Source: GCA-003244245 sp035606945
GTDB lineage: Bacteria > Actinomycetota > Actinomycetes > Mycobacteriales > Pseudonocardiaceae
DNA length: 64,000 nt
Reading direction: 5' to 3'
Assembly: GCA_035606945.1 (NCBI GenBank)
Contig: DATNDR010000057.1
Span: forward strand, 1-64,000
Part shown: positions 44,120-52,582 of the stretch, piece by piece
Position numbering within the stretch: the stretch's first letter is position 1
Layout of the letters: each line of letters opens with the position of its first letter
Notes under the pieces: model-generated
Database searches by the model: none
What the model was told of the DNA's origin: nothing
What the model saw: only the letters and a program-made list of their open reading frames with translations
Translations under genes and position numbers: made by a program

Positions 44120-45523
44120 ATGACCGCTGGGGGCGATGGCCAGCCACGACACAATGTGGTGCTGGAACGATTGCTGGCCCGGGCCGGCTGGACGCCCGAG
44201 AACCTGGGTGACCGGCTCAACGAGCTGGCCGCCGCGCACGGCCTCGGAGTGCACGGGCACCGCCGCACCCCACGCCGGTGGGTCTACGCCGAGCCTGGCC
44301 GGGCGGCGCCGCGGGTGCCGCGTGACCCGTGGCCCGCCCTGGTCTGTCATGTGCTGCACGAGCGGCTGGGCGAGCCGGTGATCCTCGACGTGCTGGGCTG
44401 GGCAGAGGCCGGGCCGCTGCGCTACGTGCCCGCCGACCACGGCCTGGATCAGCCCTGGGACACCAATGGGGCGATGGCCGCCCTCGCGTCGGTGGTGGAT
44501 GCTGACGCTATGGAGCGTCGACACTTTCTTGCACTGACCGGGATGACCCTGACCGCGGTCGCGCACCAGTGGTTGTTCGACCCGGCCCGGGTCGCGGCCT
44601 CGGTGATGGGCAAGCGAGTCGATCACGCGGTGGTCGACGATCTGGAGCGAGTGGCTGACGCGCGCCGCCGGCTGGACGACGCGCTCGGCGGCGGGACCCT
44701 GCTGCCCGCCGTCCGGGAGGATCTGCGCCTGGTCGTGGCGATGCTGACCAACGCCGCCTACAGCGAAGAGGTGGGCAAGCGGCTGCACGCGGTGGCGGCC
44801 GAGTTCGGCCGGCTGGCCGGCTGGCTCGCCGATGACTGCAACCAGCCGGCGCTGTCGCAGCGCTATTTCATGGCGGCCCTGCGCGCCGCCCAGGTCAGCG
44901 GGGATCGGGCCCTCGGCGCCAACATCCTCGGCAACATGAGCGTGCAAACCGCCCAGTCCAGCAGCCCCCGCGACGCCATCACGTTGGCCGAGTCTGCGTT
45001 GTCCTTCGAGAAGCAGTTGACACCTGCGGTGGCGGCCTCGCTACACGGCCGGTTGGCCCTCGGTGCCGCCTACGCGGGAGACACCACCACCTGGCGGCGG
45101 GCGCAGAACAGAAGCTTTGAACTACTAGGCCGGTCGGTCCCCGAGGACGAGCCACCGTGGATTTACTGGTTCAACCAGGCCGACGCCGAGGGGCTTGCCG
45201 GTTGGTCGCTGCTTGCCCTCGGACGTCCGGTCGAGGCGGAGCCCCACCTGCGTCGTGCAGTGGCCACCATCGATCCGGCGTTCGCCCGCGACCGCTCGGG
45301 AATGCTCCTCGATCTCGCTAACGCACGTCTTGGCGCGGGCGCGGTGGAGCGGGCCTGCGCCACCGCCAGCGAGGCCGCCGGCATCATCCGCCGGCTGGAT
45401 TCACCCCGCGAAAAGCGCCTGCTCCTCGACTTCCGCAGCGCCGCCGCGCCGTACGCCAGGTCAGCCGCCGTCCGGGAATTCGACGCCAAACACCGTGACC
45501 TGCTCGTCCCATCGCTGACCTGA
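44120..45523 (+). CDS. helix-turn-helix / TPR-like regulatory protein
   Basis: This is a 467-residue protein. The N-terminus (LERLLARAGWTPENLGDRLNELAAAHGLGVHGHRRTPRRWVYAEPGRAAPRVP) is an XRE-like helix-turn-helix of the Streptomyces NsdA-like type. The long helical C-terminal part (residues 150-440) has TPR-like text such as LSQRYFMAALRAAQVSGDRALGANILGNMS. Such regulators are often placed beside ATP-grasp peptide loci, and remnants of one follow 20 bases downstream. GAGG lies before ATG 44120. Confidence 0.8.
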   Translation: MTAGGDGQPRHNVVLERLLARAGWTPENLGDRLNELAAAHGLGVHGHRRTPRRWVYAEPGRAAPRVPRDPWPALVCHVLHERLGEPVILDVLGWAEAGPLRYVPADHGLDQPWDTNGAMAALASVVDADAMERRHFLALTGMTLTAVAHQWLFDPARVAASVMGKRVDHAVVDDLERVADARRRLDDALGGGTLLPAVREDLRLVVAMLTNAAYSEEVGKRLHAVAAEFGRLAGWLADDCNQPALSQRYFMAALRAAQVSGDRALGANILGNMSVQTAQSSSPRDAITLAESALSFEKQLTPAVAASLHGRLALGAAYAGDTTTWRRAQNRSFELLGRSVPEDEPPWIYWFNQADAEGLAGWSLLALGRPVEAEPHLRRAVATIDPAFARDRSGMLLDLANARLGAGAVERACATASEAAGIIRRLDSPREKRLLLDFRSAAAPYARSAAVREFDAKHRDLLVPSLT

Positions 45524-45545
45524 TCGCAAGCAGAGGAGGCAAAAC

Positions 45546-45731
45546 GGTATCAAGGCCTACCTTGCCCGGTGTGGCCTGTTGTTCGCCGCACTGGACTTCT
45601 CAGTCGCACCAGATGGTACCTGGTGGTTCCTTGAGGCCAACGCGAATGGGCTGTGGGCATGGCTGCAGGAGCGCACCGGCCTGCCGATTTCCGACACGAT
45701 CGCGCCACTATTGATCGAAGAGGACACATGA
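45546..45731 (+). pseudogene. ATP-grasp peptide maturase, C-terminal remnant
   Basis: About 61 codons survive. The text FAALDFSVAPDGTWWFLEANANGLWAWLQERTGLPISDTIAPLL is the conserved end of ATP-grasp ligases that modify ribosomal peptides, including the metal-binding FLEANANG. The whole front of the gene (usually about 250 residues) is missing. The sequence before the remnant (GAGGAGGCAAAACG) looks like a ribosome binding site now joined to the tail, as after an internal deletion. The stop overlaps the next start (ATGA), the usual coupling in these loci. Confidence 0.8.
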
Positions 45732-46890
45732 CGGCGGTGGACTGGCGGCCGCTGGCGGGCGCGCTGGTTGACACCCTTGCAGCAGGCGGTGTACTGCCCG
45801 AGCCGGCCTGGCGGCAGGCGTTCGCGGAGACTCCTCGTCACCTGTTCGTCCCGTCGTTTCTCGAACGTTCCGGCGGCACCGAACAGGTGGTGGACGGCGG
45901 CGATGCTGCTGCGCGGGATCACTGGCTGGCACAGGTGTACTCCGACACGAACCTGATCACCCAGATCAAGCCATCAGGACCGCAGGGCGGGCGCCGACCC
46001 ACCAGTTCATCAAGCATGCCGAGCATCATGGCGTGGATGCTTACGCCCTCGACCTATCGGACGGTCAGCGCGTGCTGGAGATCGGGACCGGCACCGGTTA
46101 CAACGCCGCCCTACTGTGCCACCGGCTGGGTGCGGCCAACGTGGTGAGTATCGATATCGACCTGACCCTCGTGGATCAGGCCCGGGAACACCTTGCCGAG
46201 CTGGGCTACGCAACACTCCTGGAGGTGGGAGACGGTGCCGACGGCGTGCCCGGTGCCGCTCCCTACGACGCGATCCTGGCTACCGCAGCGGTGGATCACA
46301 TACCGCATGCGTGGATCGAGCAGCTGCGGCCGGGTGGGATCATCCTCACTGACTTGCGGGGTGGCTTCTCCGGGGCGATGGTCCGCCTTCGCAAGATCGA
46401 TGGCGCACGGTCGAGGGCCGCTGCGACAATCACGAGCCAGCCTTCATGCCGATGCGCCGGCAGGCGGGCTACCCGTTGCGCCAGGGCATAACGGGCCCGC
46501 TGGTGATGGACCGCCGCAATCCGCAGCGTGGTACAACAACGACTGATCCGCGGCTGGTCACAGAGTCACGTGGGCTCAGGTTCGTCATCGAGCTCCAGTT
46601 CGGCGGGGCGCACGCGGATATGTTCGTCAGCGACGGTGAGGTCGTTGTCTCGGCCGGTGACGGAAGCTGGGCAACCGCCGCGCTGACGGCTACCGCCAAG
46701 GGGGTTCACGCCGTGGCGCAGGTCGGACCGCGCCGCTTGTGGGATTCCGTGGAAGCCGCCGTCGCGACGTGGCAATACCTCGGCAAGCCGGCGCTTAATG
46801 CTTTCGGCGTCACCGCCACCAGCGACGTTGGCGATCAGCGCGTCTGGGTTGAGAATCCCCAGTCTGCGTACTCATGGCGCTGCCGATTTG
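45728..46890 (+). pseudogene. graspetide-type methyltransferase (PIMT-like) with two frameshifts
   Basis: The three reading segments together give a full isoaspartyl-methyltransferase-like enzyme of ATP-grasp peptide systems. They are VDTLAAGGVLPEPAWRQAF..PTSSSSMPSIMAWML, then LDLSDGQRVLEIGTGTGYNAALL..GGIILTDLRGGFSGAMVRLRKIDG, then TVEGRCDNHEPAFMPMRRQ.. to the end. The first break lies near 46042 and the second near 46405. Each fits one missing base (GAC GCC CTC and GAC ACG GTC expected). The SAM site EIGTGTG is intact. As read, no functional protein is made. Confidence 0.82.
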
Positions 46891-46902
46891 ACCCAGGCGA
46901 GG

Positions 46903-47034
46903 GTGCCCAGGGCTCGGCAGCTTGCCGAGGAACTGGTCGCGGCCGGGAAGGTGTGGTTGGCGCATTGGTGGGAGGCGATCTGCGCGGTGCCTCGCCACGA
47001 ATTTGTCGCGCAGCTTCCCCCACCCGCACCGTGA
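46903..47034 (+). pseudogene. second methyltransferase N-terminal fragment
   Basis: About 43 codons read RQLAEELVAAGKVWLAHWWEAICAVPRHEFVAQ. This looks like the start of another PIMT-like methyltransferase (pattern LxxxLVAxG..W..A..AVPRHxF) and then stops. It follows the first methyltransferase remnant directly. It may be a truncated tandem copy. The assignment rests on a short match. Confidence 0.4.
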
Positions 47035-47071
47035 GGAGTGACCAGCCTTGTCGACGTGCTCGGACGATGAA

Positions 47072-47634
47072 GTGGGGGCGGCAGCGCTCCCCAACCTCGC
47101 AGCCGAACTCCTCCACCGCCAGGATGCGCGGACCAACGAGCCCGTACGGCGCTGATCCAGTTCGTGCGCCAGCGCCAGAGCAAGGGACAGCAGCGGTTGG
47201 CGGTCAGTGCCGATAAGAGCCAAGCCATGGACGAGGTGGTTCACATCGACCAGGCCAACACCCAGTGGCTGAAGATTGTCGTGCAGCGCCACGGCTGGCC
47301 TGGCCAAAGCCTCGTCGGTCGGCACGGGGCCGCCGCTGCATGGCTGCTCGTCCAGCATGCCGACCACGACCCGAGTTTCCAACGGCGCTGCCTCGATCTC
47401 ATGGCCACCATGCCCACTGGTGAGGTGGAGCCCCATCACATCGCCTACCTCACCGACCGGGTCCTTCTCGCTGAGGGTGCACTCCAACTCTACGGGACCC
47501 AGCTTCAGCAGGTGGCCGGTGTCTACCAGCCCTCTAACCTGGCCAACGCTGACAGTGTCGACCAGCGCCGGGCCTCAGTGGGCCTCGAGCCCCTGGCCGA
47601 GTACCTCCGCCGTTTCCTCGATGGCTATACGTAG
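47072..47634 (+). pseudogene. DUF6624-type protein with a frameshift near its start
   Basis: The main part, from about 47152, reads LIQFVRQRQSKG .. IDQANTQWLKIVVQRHGWPGQSLVGRHGAAAAWLLVQHADHDPSFQRRCLDLM .. YLTDRVLLAEGALQLYGTQ, which is a DUF6624 protein. The expected N-terminus (LPNLAAELLHRQDARTNEPVRR) lies in another frame from GTG 47072, with a stop at 47153. One missing base near 47151 restores a single ORF. The function of the family is unknown. Confidence 0.65.
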
Positions 47635-47846
47635 ACCGGTGCCGTAACCGGGACAGCGCCAGTGCCGAAACTTCTGCTCGTGGTCGCGATCTTCTGCGCG
47701 TTGCCCTTGGACAGCGTCCGCACCGCCGCGTCCTTCCCACCGACGAGCCTGAGCCGCTCGACCAGGAGATCAGCGCGGGCGGCGCTCACGTCGGTGCGCC
47801 GGCCGTACCGCTTGTACCGGGACCAGAGCCTACGATCCAGCGACCT
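47625..47846 (-). pseudogene. unrecognised protein fragment on the minus strand
   Basis: One minus-strand frame gives protein-like text, SLDRRLWSRYKRYGRRTDVSAARADLLVERLRLVGGKDAAVRTLSKGNAQKI.., and ends at a TAG at 47625-47627. It lacks a good start upstream; a GTG about 54 codons before the stop has no clear ribosome binding site. I do not recognise the family. It may be a truncated gene in the decayed block. The rest of 47635-47881 holds nothing clear. Confidence 0.3.
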
Positions 47847-47881
47847 GGTACGGCTACCACACGAATAGAGTCCGGTACTGG

Positions 47882-48892
47882 ATGAGCCTGTTGCTAGATG
47901 TGCGGGACCTGCGAGTGCAGTTCCCGACCGAAGATGGCGTGGTCAAGGCCGTCGACGGGTTGTCGCTGCGGCTGGAACGGGGGCGCCGGCTGGGTGTGGT
48001 CGGGGAATCGGGCTCCGGCAAGAGCGTGGCCAGCTTGGCGATCATGGGCCTGCACCCGCCGGGCACCGCGCGGATCTCCGGCGAGATCCGGCTCGACGGT
48101 CGGGAGCTGGTCTCGGCCGATCCCGAGCAGGTCCGCAAGCTGCGCGGCCGGACCATGGCGATGATCTTCCAGGATCCGCTGTCGGCGCTGCACCCCTACT
48201 ACACCGTGGGCCACCAGATCGTCGAGGCATACCGGCTGCACCACGACGTCGGCAAGCAGGCCGCCCGGCGGCGCGCGGTGGACCTGCTCGATCGGGTCGG
48301 CATCCCGCAGGCGCGCTCGCGGGTCGATGACTACCCGCACCAGTTCTCCGGCGGCATGCGGCAGCGCGTGATGATCGCGATGGCGCTGTCGTGCAACCCT
48401 GACCTGCTCATCGCCGACGAGCCGACGACAGCGTTGGACGTCACCGTGCAGGCCCAGATTCTCGACCTGATCCGTGACCTGCCCGCCGCGGTACTGGTGA
48501 TCTCACACGATCTGGGCGTGGTTGCCGAGGTCGCCGACGACATCCTGGTGATGTATGCGGGACGGGCCGTCGAGTACGGGGCGGCCAGTGAGGTGTTCGC
48601 CGCGCCCCAGCACCCGTACACCTGGGGCCTGCTCGGCTCGATGCCGCGCTGGGACCGCGAGCGGTCCCAGCGGCTGGCTCCGATCCCGGGCAGCCCGCCG
48701 AGCCTCATCAACGTCCCGCCCGGGTGCCCGTTTCACCCGCGCTGCCGCTACGCCGACCTGACAGCAGGGCAGTCGAGCACTGTCAGGCCCGACTTGCGAC
48801 CGGTGCGGTCTGGTCGCCATCTGGTCGCCTGCCACCTCTCCGACGAGCGCCGGCAGGAGATCTTCGACGATGAGATCCGACCGAAGCTGTGA
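47882..48892 (+). CDS. peptide ABC transporter ATPase (DppD/OppD type)
   Basis: This is a 336-residue ATPase. It has Walker A GESGSGKS, the signature SGGMRQRVMIAMAL and Walker B LLIADEPTTALD. The C-terminus carries the oligopeptide-transporter zinc/iron-type motif region PGCPFHPRCRY. It pairs with the ATPase at 51331 and the permeases at 39406 and 42100 to drive uptake. It is separated from the permease gene by 4.8 kb of unrelated, partly decayed genes, so its promoter must be new or read-through must cross that block. Confidence 0.92.
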   Translation: MSLLLDVRDLRVQFPTEDGVVKAVDGLSLRLERGRRLGVVGESGSGKSVASLAIMGLHPPGTARISGEIRLDGRELVSADPEQVRKLRGRTMAMIFQDPLSALHPYYTVGHQIVEAYRLHHDVGKQAARRRAVDLLDRVGIPQARSRVDDYPHQFSGGMRQRVMIAMALSCNPDLLIADEPTTALDVTVQAQILDLIRDLPAAVLVISHDLGVVAEVADDILVMYAGRAVEYGAASEVFAAPQHPYTWGLLGSMPRWDRERSQRLAPIPGSPPSLINVPPGCPFHPRCRYADLTAGQSSTVRPDLRPVRSGRHLVACHLSDERRQEIFDDEIRPKL

Positions 48893-48950
48893 CCGCAGTG
48901 CAGAACAACACCGTTCCCAGTGAAGGAACGACACGGCATGACGGCCGCTG

Positions 48951-49373
48951 GTGCTAGCCTCTCCCGCCGTGGCGCGACTGGCTGCACGTGGCAATCGGGC
49001 AGCCGCCCTGACCTGGGCCGCAATAGCAGAGGCTGGTCTCGGCGGCGTCCTGCTGGTGTGGCTGATCAGCCCGTCCGCCGCTGAGACGGCGGGCTATGGG
49101 TCCGCGCTGTCGATCTCCGTGCTGGTCGCCTCGATGCTGTTCACGGCGGTCGGAATGGGAATCGTGCTCTCTGTGCACCGACTTGCCCGGCCTATCAAGT
49201 TAATCATGACATTGCTCATCGCGGTCACCGCCGGAGGCGTGATTCCGCTGGCTCTGGCGGAACTATTTGCAGCGGACAGCGGAGGCTACGGTTTCCTCCT
49301 CATACTGGCAGTCATCGGCATGGAAGTCCTGGCCGTACAGATTCCTCGCGCTACCCGCCCGATCCCATCGTAA
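48951..49373 (+). CDS. small four-segment membrane protein
   Basis: This is a protein of about 140 residues with four hydrophobic segments (AALTWAAIAEAGLGGVLLVWLI, ALSISVLVASMLFTAVGMGIVL, LIMTLLIAVTAGGVIPLALAEL, YGFLLILAVIGMEVLAVQI). No family is recognised. The start is unsure: GTG 48951 or 48969. It opens the second block inserted between the transporter ATPase genes. Confidence 0.5.
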   Translation: MLASPAVARLAARGNRAAALTWAAIAEAGLGGVLLVWLISPSAAETAGYGSALSISVLVASMLFTAVGMGIVLSVHRLARPIKLIMTLLIAVTAGGVIPLALAELFAADSGGYGFLLILAVIGMEVLAVQIPRATRPIPS

Positions 49374-49412
49374 CCACCCACTAACGCGATCCCAGTCCGA
49401 ACCGGAGAACGA

Positions 49413-50156
49413 GTGAATGACGAGATAATGCGAGAATTGGCCCAGATCCAGCACTATGCTGCCGGCTTGCAGGGTCTACTCGCCACTGCGCAGGCTCAAG
49501 CGCCCAGCAGCAGCGAAGGCGCAGATCGCACCGGGACCATCCGTGTTTTTTTGGGCCCCGATGGACTGCCGACCTCTTTCCGTGTCGAGCCCGGATGGAA
49601 CCGCAAAATCTCGGCGGAGCATGTCGGTGACGCCATCGTCGAAGCGTTTCAAGCCGCCATGGGCGAGCGGCTGGCGGCCTGGACGACAACCTTGGATGAC
49701 CAGGGCTGGCAGGCCCAGGCTGATCAGCTCCGCTTGGATCTCGACGGATCCGGCCCGGTGTCGATGCCGGCAGGGATCTCCCCGGCCTTCCGATCCCCCG
49801 CCGACCCGATGGCCGCACGTTCGATCGATCACGTCGCCGAGGAGATGATCAAGGCGTTCGACGATGTTGCCGGCCTGACCCCGCCTGCTCCGACCGGCGC
49901 CACCGGTGCGAATCGCTCGGGCAAACTCGCCCTCACGCTGTCCAAAGCCGGCCTGGTGTCGTGCATCGCTGATGTGGAGTGGGTGTCCACTCAGACCTCC
50001 GCCACGCTGATGAATGCTCTCGGCGAGGCTCTCGCCGCCGCCCGCACTGCTCTCGAGTCGACCCCGGGCCAGCCCGGGCCTTCCGGAAATCTGGACCGCC
50101 TGCTCGCTGACGCGCTTGCGCTGCTGAGCGATCCACAACGTGTCCTCGATTCCTGA
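49413..50156 (+). CDS. hypothetical protein of a type VII secretion-type gene set
   Basis: This is a 247-residue protein. The first half (GTIRVFLGPDGLPTSFRVEPGWNRKISAEHVGDAIVEAFQAAMGERLAAW) recalls the YbaB/EbfC-like proteins encoded before WXG100 genes in Pseudonocardiales. The second half has a similar helix-strand pattern (KLALTLSKAGLVSCIADVEWVSTQTSATLMNALGEALAAA), suggesting an internal duplication. GTG 49413 follows GGAGA. Only 14 bases separate it from the next gene. It may be a chaperone-like partner; this is inference. Confidence 0.6.
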   Translation: MNDEIMRELAQIQHYAAGLQGLLATAQAQAPSSSEGADRTGTIRVFLGPDGLPTSFRVEPGWNRKISAEHVGDAIVEAFQAAMGERLAAWTTTLDDQGWQAQADQLRLDLDGSGPVSMPAGISPAFRSPADPMAARSIDHVAEEMIKAFDDVAGLTPPAPTGATGANRSGKLALTLSKAGLVSCIADVEWVSTQTSATLMNALGEALAAARTALESTPGQPGPSGNLDRLLADALALLSDPQRVLDS

Positions 50157-50170
50157 CAGGAGTTCAGACC

Positions 50171-50485
50171 ATGGCCCCACCCAGCAAGGACCAAGTCAGG
50201 GTCGCCACTGATGCGCTGCGGGCCGAGGCGGCTGTCTGGGACCGGCAGAGCAGCGCGATGGGAAAGATCGTGAGCCAAGCCAACGGGCTACGCCTGGAAC
50301 GAGTTGAGGCGGGCATATTCCAGGTCATCTTCGGCACTTACTCATCCGTGATTGATCAGGTCACCGCGCGGTCCAAAGAAGGACAACAGCGCATGACCGA
50401 TGTCGCCAATACGCTGCATGAGGTTGCGGATACGTACGACGAAGAGGAAGCGGAAAACTTGCACCTCCTCAAGAACCTCTACTGA
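50171..50485 (+). CDS. WXG100/EspC-like type VII secretion target
   Basis: This is a 104-residue, fully helical protein with the size and hairpin layout of ESX small substrates. The first helix carries AAVWDRQSSAMGKIVSQANGLRL. The second helix ends with ADTYDEEEAEN, which contains the YxxxD/E secretion signal (Tyr then Glu four residues on). A ribosome binding site (GACAGGAG) precedes ATG 50171. It likely pairs with the larger protein encoded next. No EccC ATPase is in the window. Confidence 0.75.
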   Translation: MAPPSKDQVRVATDALRAEAAVWDRQSSAMGKIVSQANGLRLERVEAGIFQVIFGTYSSVIDQVTARSKEGQQRMTDVANTLHEVADTYDEEEAENLHLLKNLY

Positions 50486-50499
50486 ACAAGGGAGACAGC

Positions 50500-51288
50500 G
50501 TGGCTTTCAGTGAAGCACAGTTCCAGGCCGCGGTGGACAAAATCAACTCCGGCATGTCCGATCTCTCCAGCAGAATTGCAAGTATTCGGCCTACCGCCGA
50601 GTCGGCCCTGAACCACTGGTACATTCCGGGATTCGTCGCGGATGCGGTCCTCTGGCTGGCAGATAAAGCCATCAGCCTGGCCAAGGCGATTTGGGACAAG
50701 ATCGTGGAGTTGCTGAAAGGTGTTGCCGCGCCGGTCCATTTCTTCAGGTACGCGTTCGACTGGGAGGGCATCCGCGGGCTGGCCAGCGCAGCGAGCGGTG
50801 AGCTCAACCCAGTGGCGCTTCCCGCGGGCAAGCGCTGGAAGGGTGCAGCAGCCGACGCCTACTTCAAGATCATCCCATTGCAGGCCGGCGCCGCCGCCCG
50901 TATCGGCACGATTTCCGATAAAACGGCGGTGGCGCTCGGTATCTGCGCCGCTGCAGGCTTGGCGTTCTACATAGCGCTCGGCATCATCCTGGTCAAGTTC
51001 ATCGTGGCCATGGTCGGGGTCATCGCCGCTCTGGGCTCAGTGGCATTCTCGTGGGCCGGCGTCGCCCTTGCCGTCGAGGAAGCCGGGGGGAACACCGGCC
51101 TCATCGTCGCCGCGGTGACAACGCTGACTGCGGTACTCGGCACCCAGGCGCAGCAGATGGCCATCTTGCACGGGGAGGCAGTCGACGCCAGCACCTTCCC
51201 CGGTGGCCGGTGGCCCGATCCCACTACCGGTGCTTACCGCGACGGCTCAGTGAAGGATGGAACGGCAAGCTGGTCATACGCCGGTTGA
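50500..51288 (+). CDS. WXG-motif protein with hydrophobic segments, candidate T7SS substrate
   Basis: This is a 262-residue protein. The N-terminal helices resemble a WXG100/LXG-like module with the turn motif WKGAAADAYF near residue 120. Two hydrophobic stretches follow (TAVALGICAAAGLAFYIALGIILVKFIVAMVGVIAALGSVAFSW and NTGLIVAAVTTLTAVLG). The C-terminus is hydrophilic (GRWPDPTTGAYRDGSVKDGTASWSYAG). GTG 50500 follows AAGGGAG, 14 bases after the EspC-like gene. No catalytic toxin domain is visible, so the effector role is open. Confidence 0.65.
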   Translation: MAFSEAQFQAAVDKINSGMSDLSSRIASIRPTAESALNHWYIPGFVADAVLWLADKAISLAKAIWDKIVELLKGVAAPVHFFRYAFDWEGIRGLASAASGELNPVALPAGKRWKGAAADAYFKIIPLQAGAAARIGTISDKTAVALGICAAAGLAFYIALGIILVKFIVAMVGVIAALGSVAFSWAGVALAVEEAGGNTGLIVAAVTTLTAVLGTQAQQMAILHGEAVDASTFPGGRWPDPTTGAYRDGSVKDGTASWSYAG

Positions 51289-51330
51289 CCTGACCGTGGT
51301 GATCATCGTTCACGAGTTCCGGCCGACGCG

Positions 51331-52305
51331 GTGAGCGCGCCACTGCTGCAGGTGTCCGGGTTGCGCAAGCACTTCCCGGTCCAGCGTGGCCTGCTGCGCC
51401 GCAAGGCCGGCGCGGTGCGCGCCGTCGACGGGCTGGACTTCGACGTGCTGCGCGGCGAGACGCTGGCACTGGTGGGCGAGTCGGGCTGCGGCAAGACGAC
51501 CACCGGGCGGCTGCTCACCCGGCTGCTGGAGCCGAGTGCCGGATCGATCGTCTTCGACAGGCGCGACATCACGCACCTACCGGCGCGCCGGATGCGCCCG
51601 CTGCGGCGGGACATCCAGATGATCTTCCAGGACCCGTACTCGTCGCTGAACCCGCGGCACACGGTCGGCACCATCGTCGCTGCCCCGTTCCGGATCCAGG
51701 GCGTCGACCCGCCCGGTGGCGTACGGGCAGCGGTGCAGCAACTGCTGGAACTCGTCGGCCTGAACCCCGAGCACTACAACCGCTACCCGCACGAGTTCTC
51801 CGGTGGGCAGCGCCAGCGCATCGGCATCGCCCGAACCCTGGCGCTGCGCCCGAAGCTGATCGTGGCCGACGAGCCGGTGTCGGCGCTGGACGTCTCGATC
51901 CAGGCTCAGGTGATCAACCTGCTGGAGGACCTGCAAGACGAGCTGGGCCTGACGTACCTGCTGATCGCCCACGACCTGTCGGTGGTGCGGCACGTGTCCG
52001 ACCGCGTCGCCGTCATGTACCTCGGCAAGATCGTCGAGCTCGGTGGCCGCGACGCCGTGTACTCGGCGCCCCGGCACCCCTACACGGTGGCGCTGCTCTC
52101 GGCGGTGCCGGTGCCCGGCCCAACGAGGCGCAGCGGCCGCATCCGGCTCACCGGCGACGTGCCCAGCCCGATCGACCCACCTGCCGCCTGCCGCTTCCAC
52201 ACCCGCTGCTGGAAGGCCCAGGAGATCTGCCGCACCCAAGAACCCCCACTGGCCGAACTCGCCCCCGCCCACCGGGTCGCCTGCCACTTCCCGGAGCCCA
52301 CCTAA
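51331..52305 (+). CDS. peptide ABC transporter ATPase (DppF/OppF type)
   Basis: This is a 324-residue ATPase with Walker A GESGCGKT, the OppF-typical MIFQDPYSSLNPRHTV, the signature SGGQRQRIGIARTL and Walker B LIVADEPVSALD. The C-terminus has CRFHTRCWKAQEICRTQEPPLAEL, as in this family. It is the last transporter gene and is followed at once by a palindromic hairpin. It is separated from its partner ATPase gene by the type VII secretion-type block. Confidence 0.93.
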   Translation: MSAPLLQVSGLRKHFPVQRGLLRRKAGAVRAVDGLDFDVLRGETLALVGESGCGKTTTGRLLTRLLEPSAGSIVFDRRDITHLPARRMRPLRRDIQMIFQDPYSSLNPRHTVGTIVAAPFRIQGVDPPGGVRAAVQQLLELVGLNPEHYNRYPHEFSGGQRQRIGIARTLALRPKLIVADEPVSALDVSIQAQVINLLEDLQDELGLTYLLIAHDLSVVRHVSDRVAVMYLGKIVELGGRDAVYSAPRHPYTVALLSAVPVPGPTRRSGRIRLTGDVPSPIDPPAACRFHTRCWKAQEICRTQEPPLAELAPAHRVACHFPEPT

Positions 52306-52308
52306 ACC

Positions 52309-52328
52309 GCAGTCTGGATGCAGACTGC
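52309..52328. terminator. palindrome after the transporter operon, copy of the 39316 arm
   Basis: GCAGTCTG-GATG-CAGACTGC starts 4 bases after the stop of the last ATPase gene. It matches the arm of the inverted repeat at 39316-39379 exactly and is preceded by CCTAAACC, like the CCTGAAAAACC before the right arm there. It could end transcription, although no T-run follows. The remaining 250 bases to 52582 hold no gene I can support. Confidence 0.5.
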
Positions 52329-52582
52329 ATGCCCTCGCGGCGGCGTGCGATCGCGCCTTCGGTTGGGTGCCGTCGCCGCTCATCCAGCCCATCGCGCCGA
52401 GCAGATCCCTCGCAGCCGCTCACGCGGATGCTCGGCGGTGGTTCCGTCGCGATATTCATCGGATCCCATGGGTTGCCACCTCGTTGAAGGAACAGGCCTG
52501 TGACCCCCGAAACAGGCTTCTCGAGCAAGCATGATATCAACCGCGGTGACCATATGGGGTCAAGTAACTACAAGGAGTAACC

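Noticed and set aside
47662..47868. Plus-strand 68-residue ORF before the OppD-type gene
   Set aside because: The text is Ser/Arg-rich without a ribosome binding site, and the opposite strand gives a more protein-like fragment.
43111..51330. Insertion sequence or integrase bringing the two blocks into the transporter operon
   Set aside because: No transposase, integrase, terminal inverted repeats or clear target duplications could be found at the block edges.
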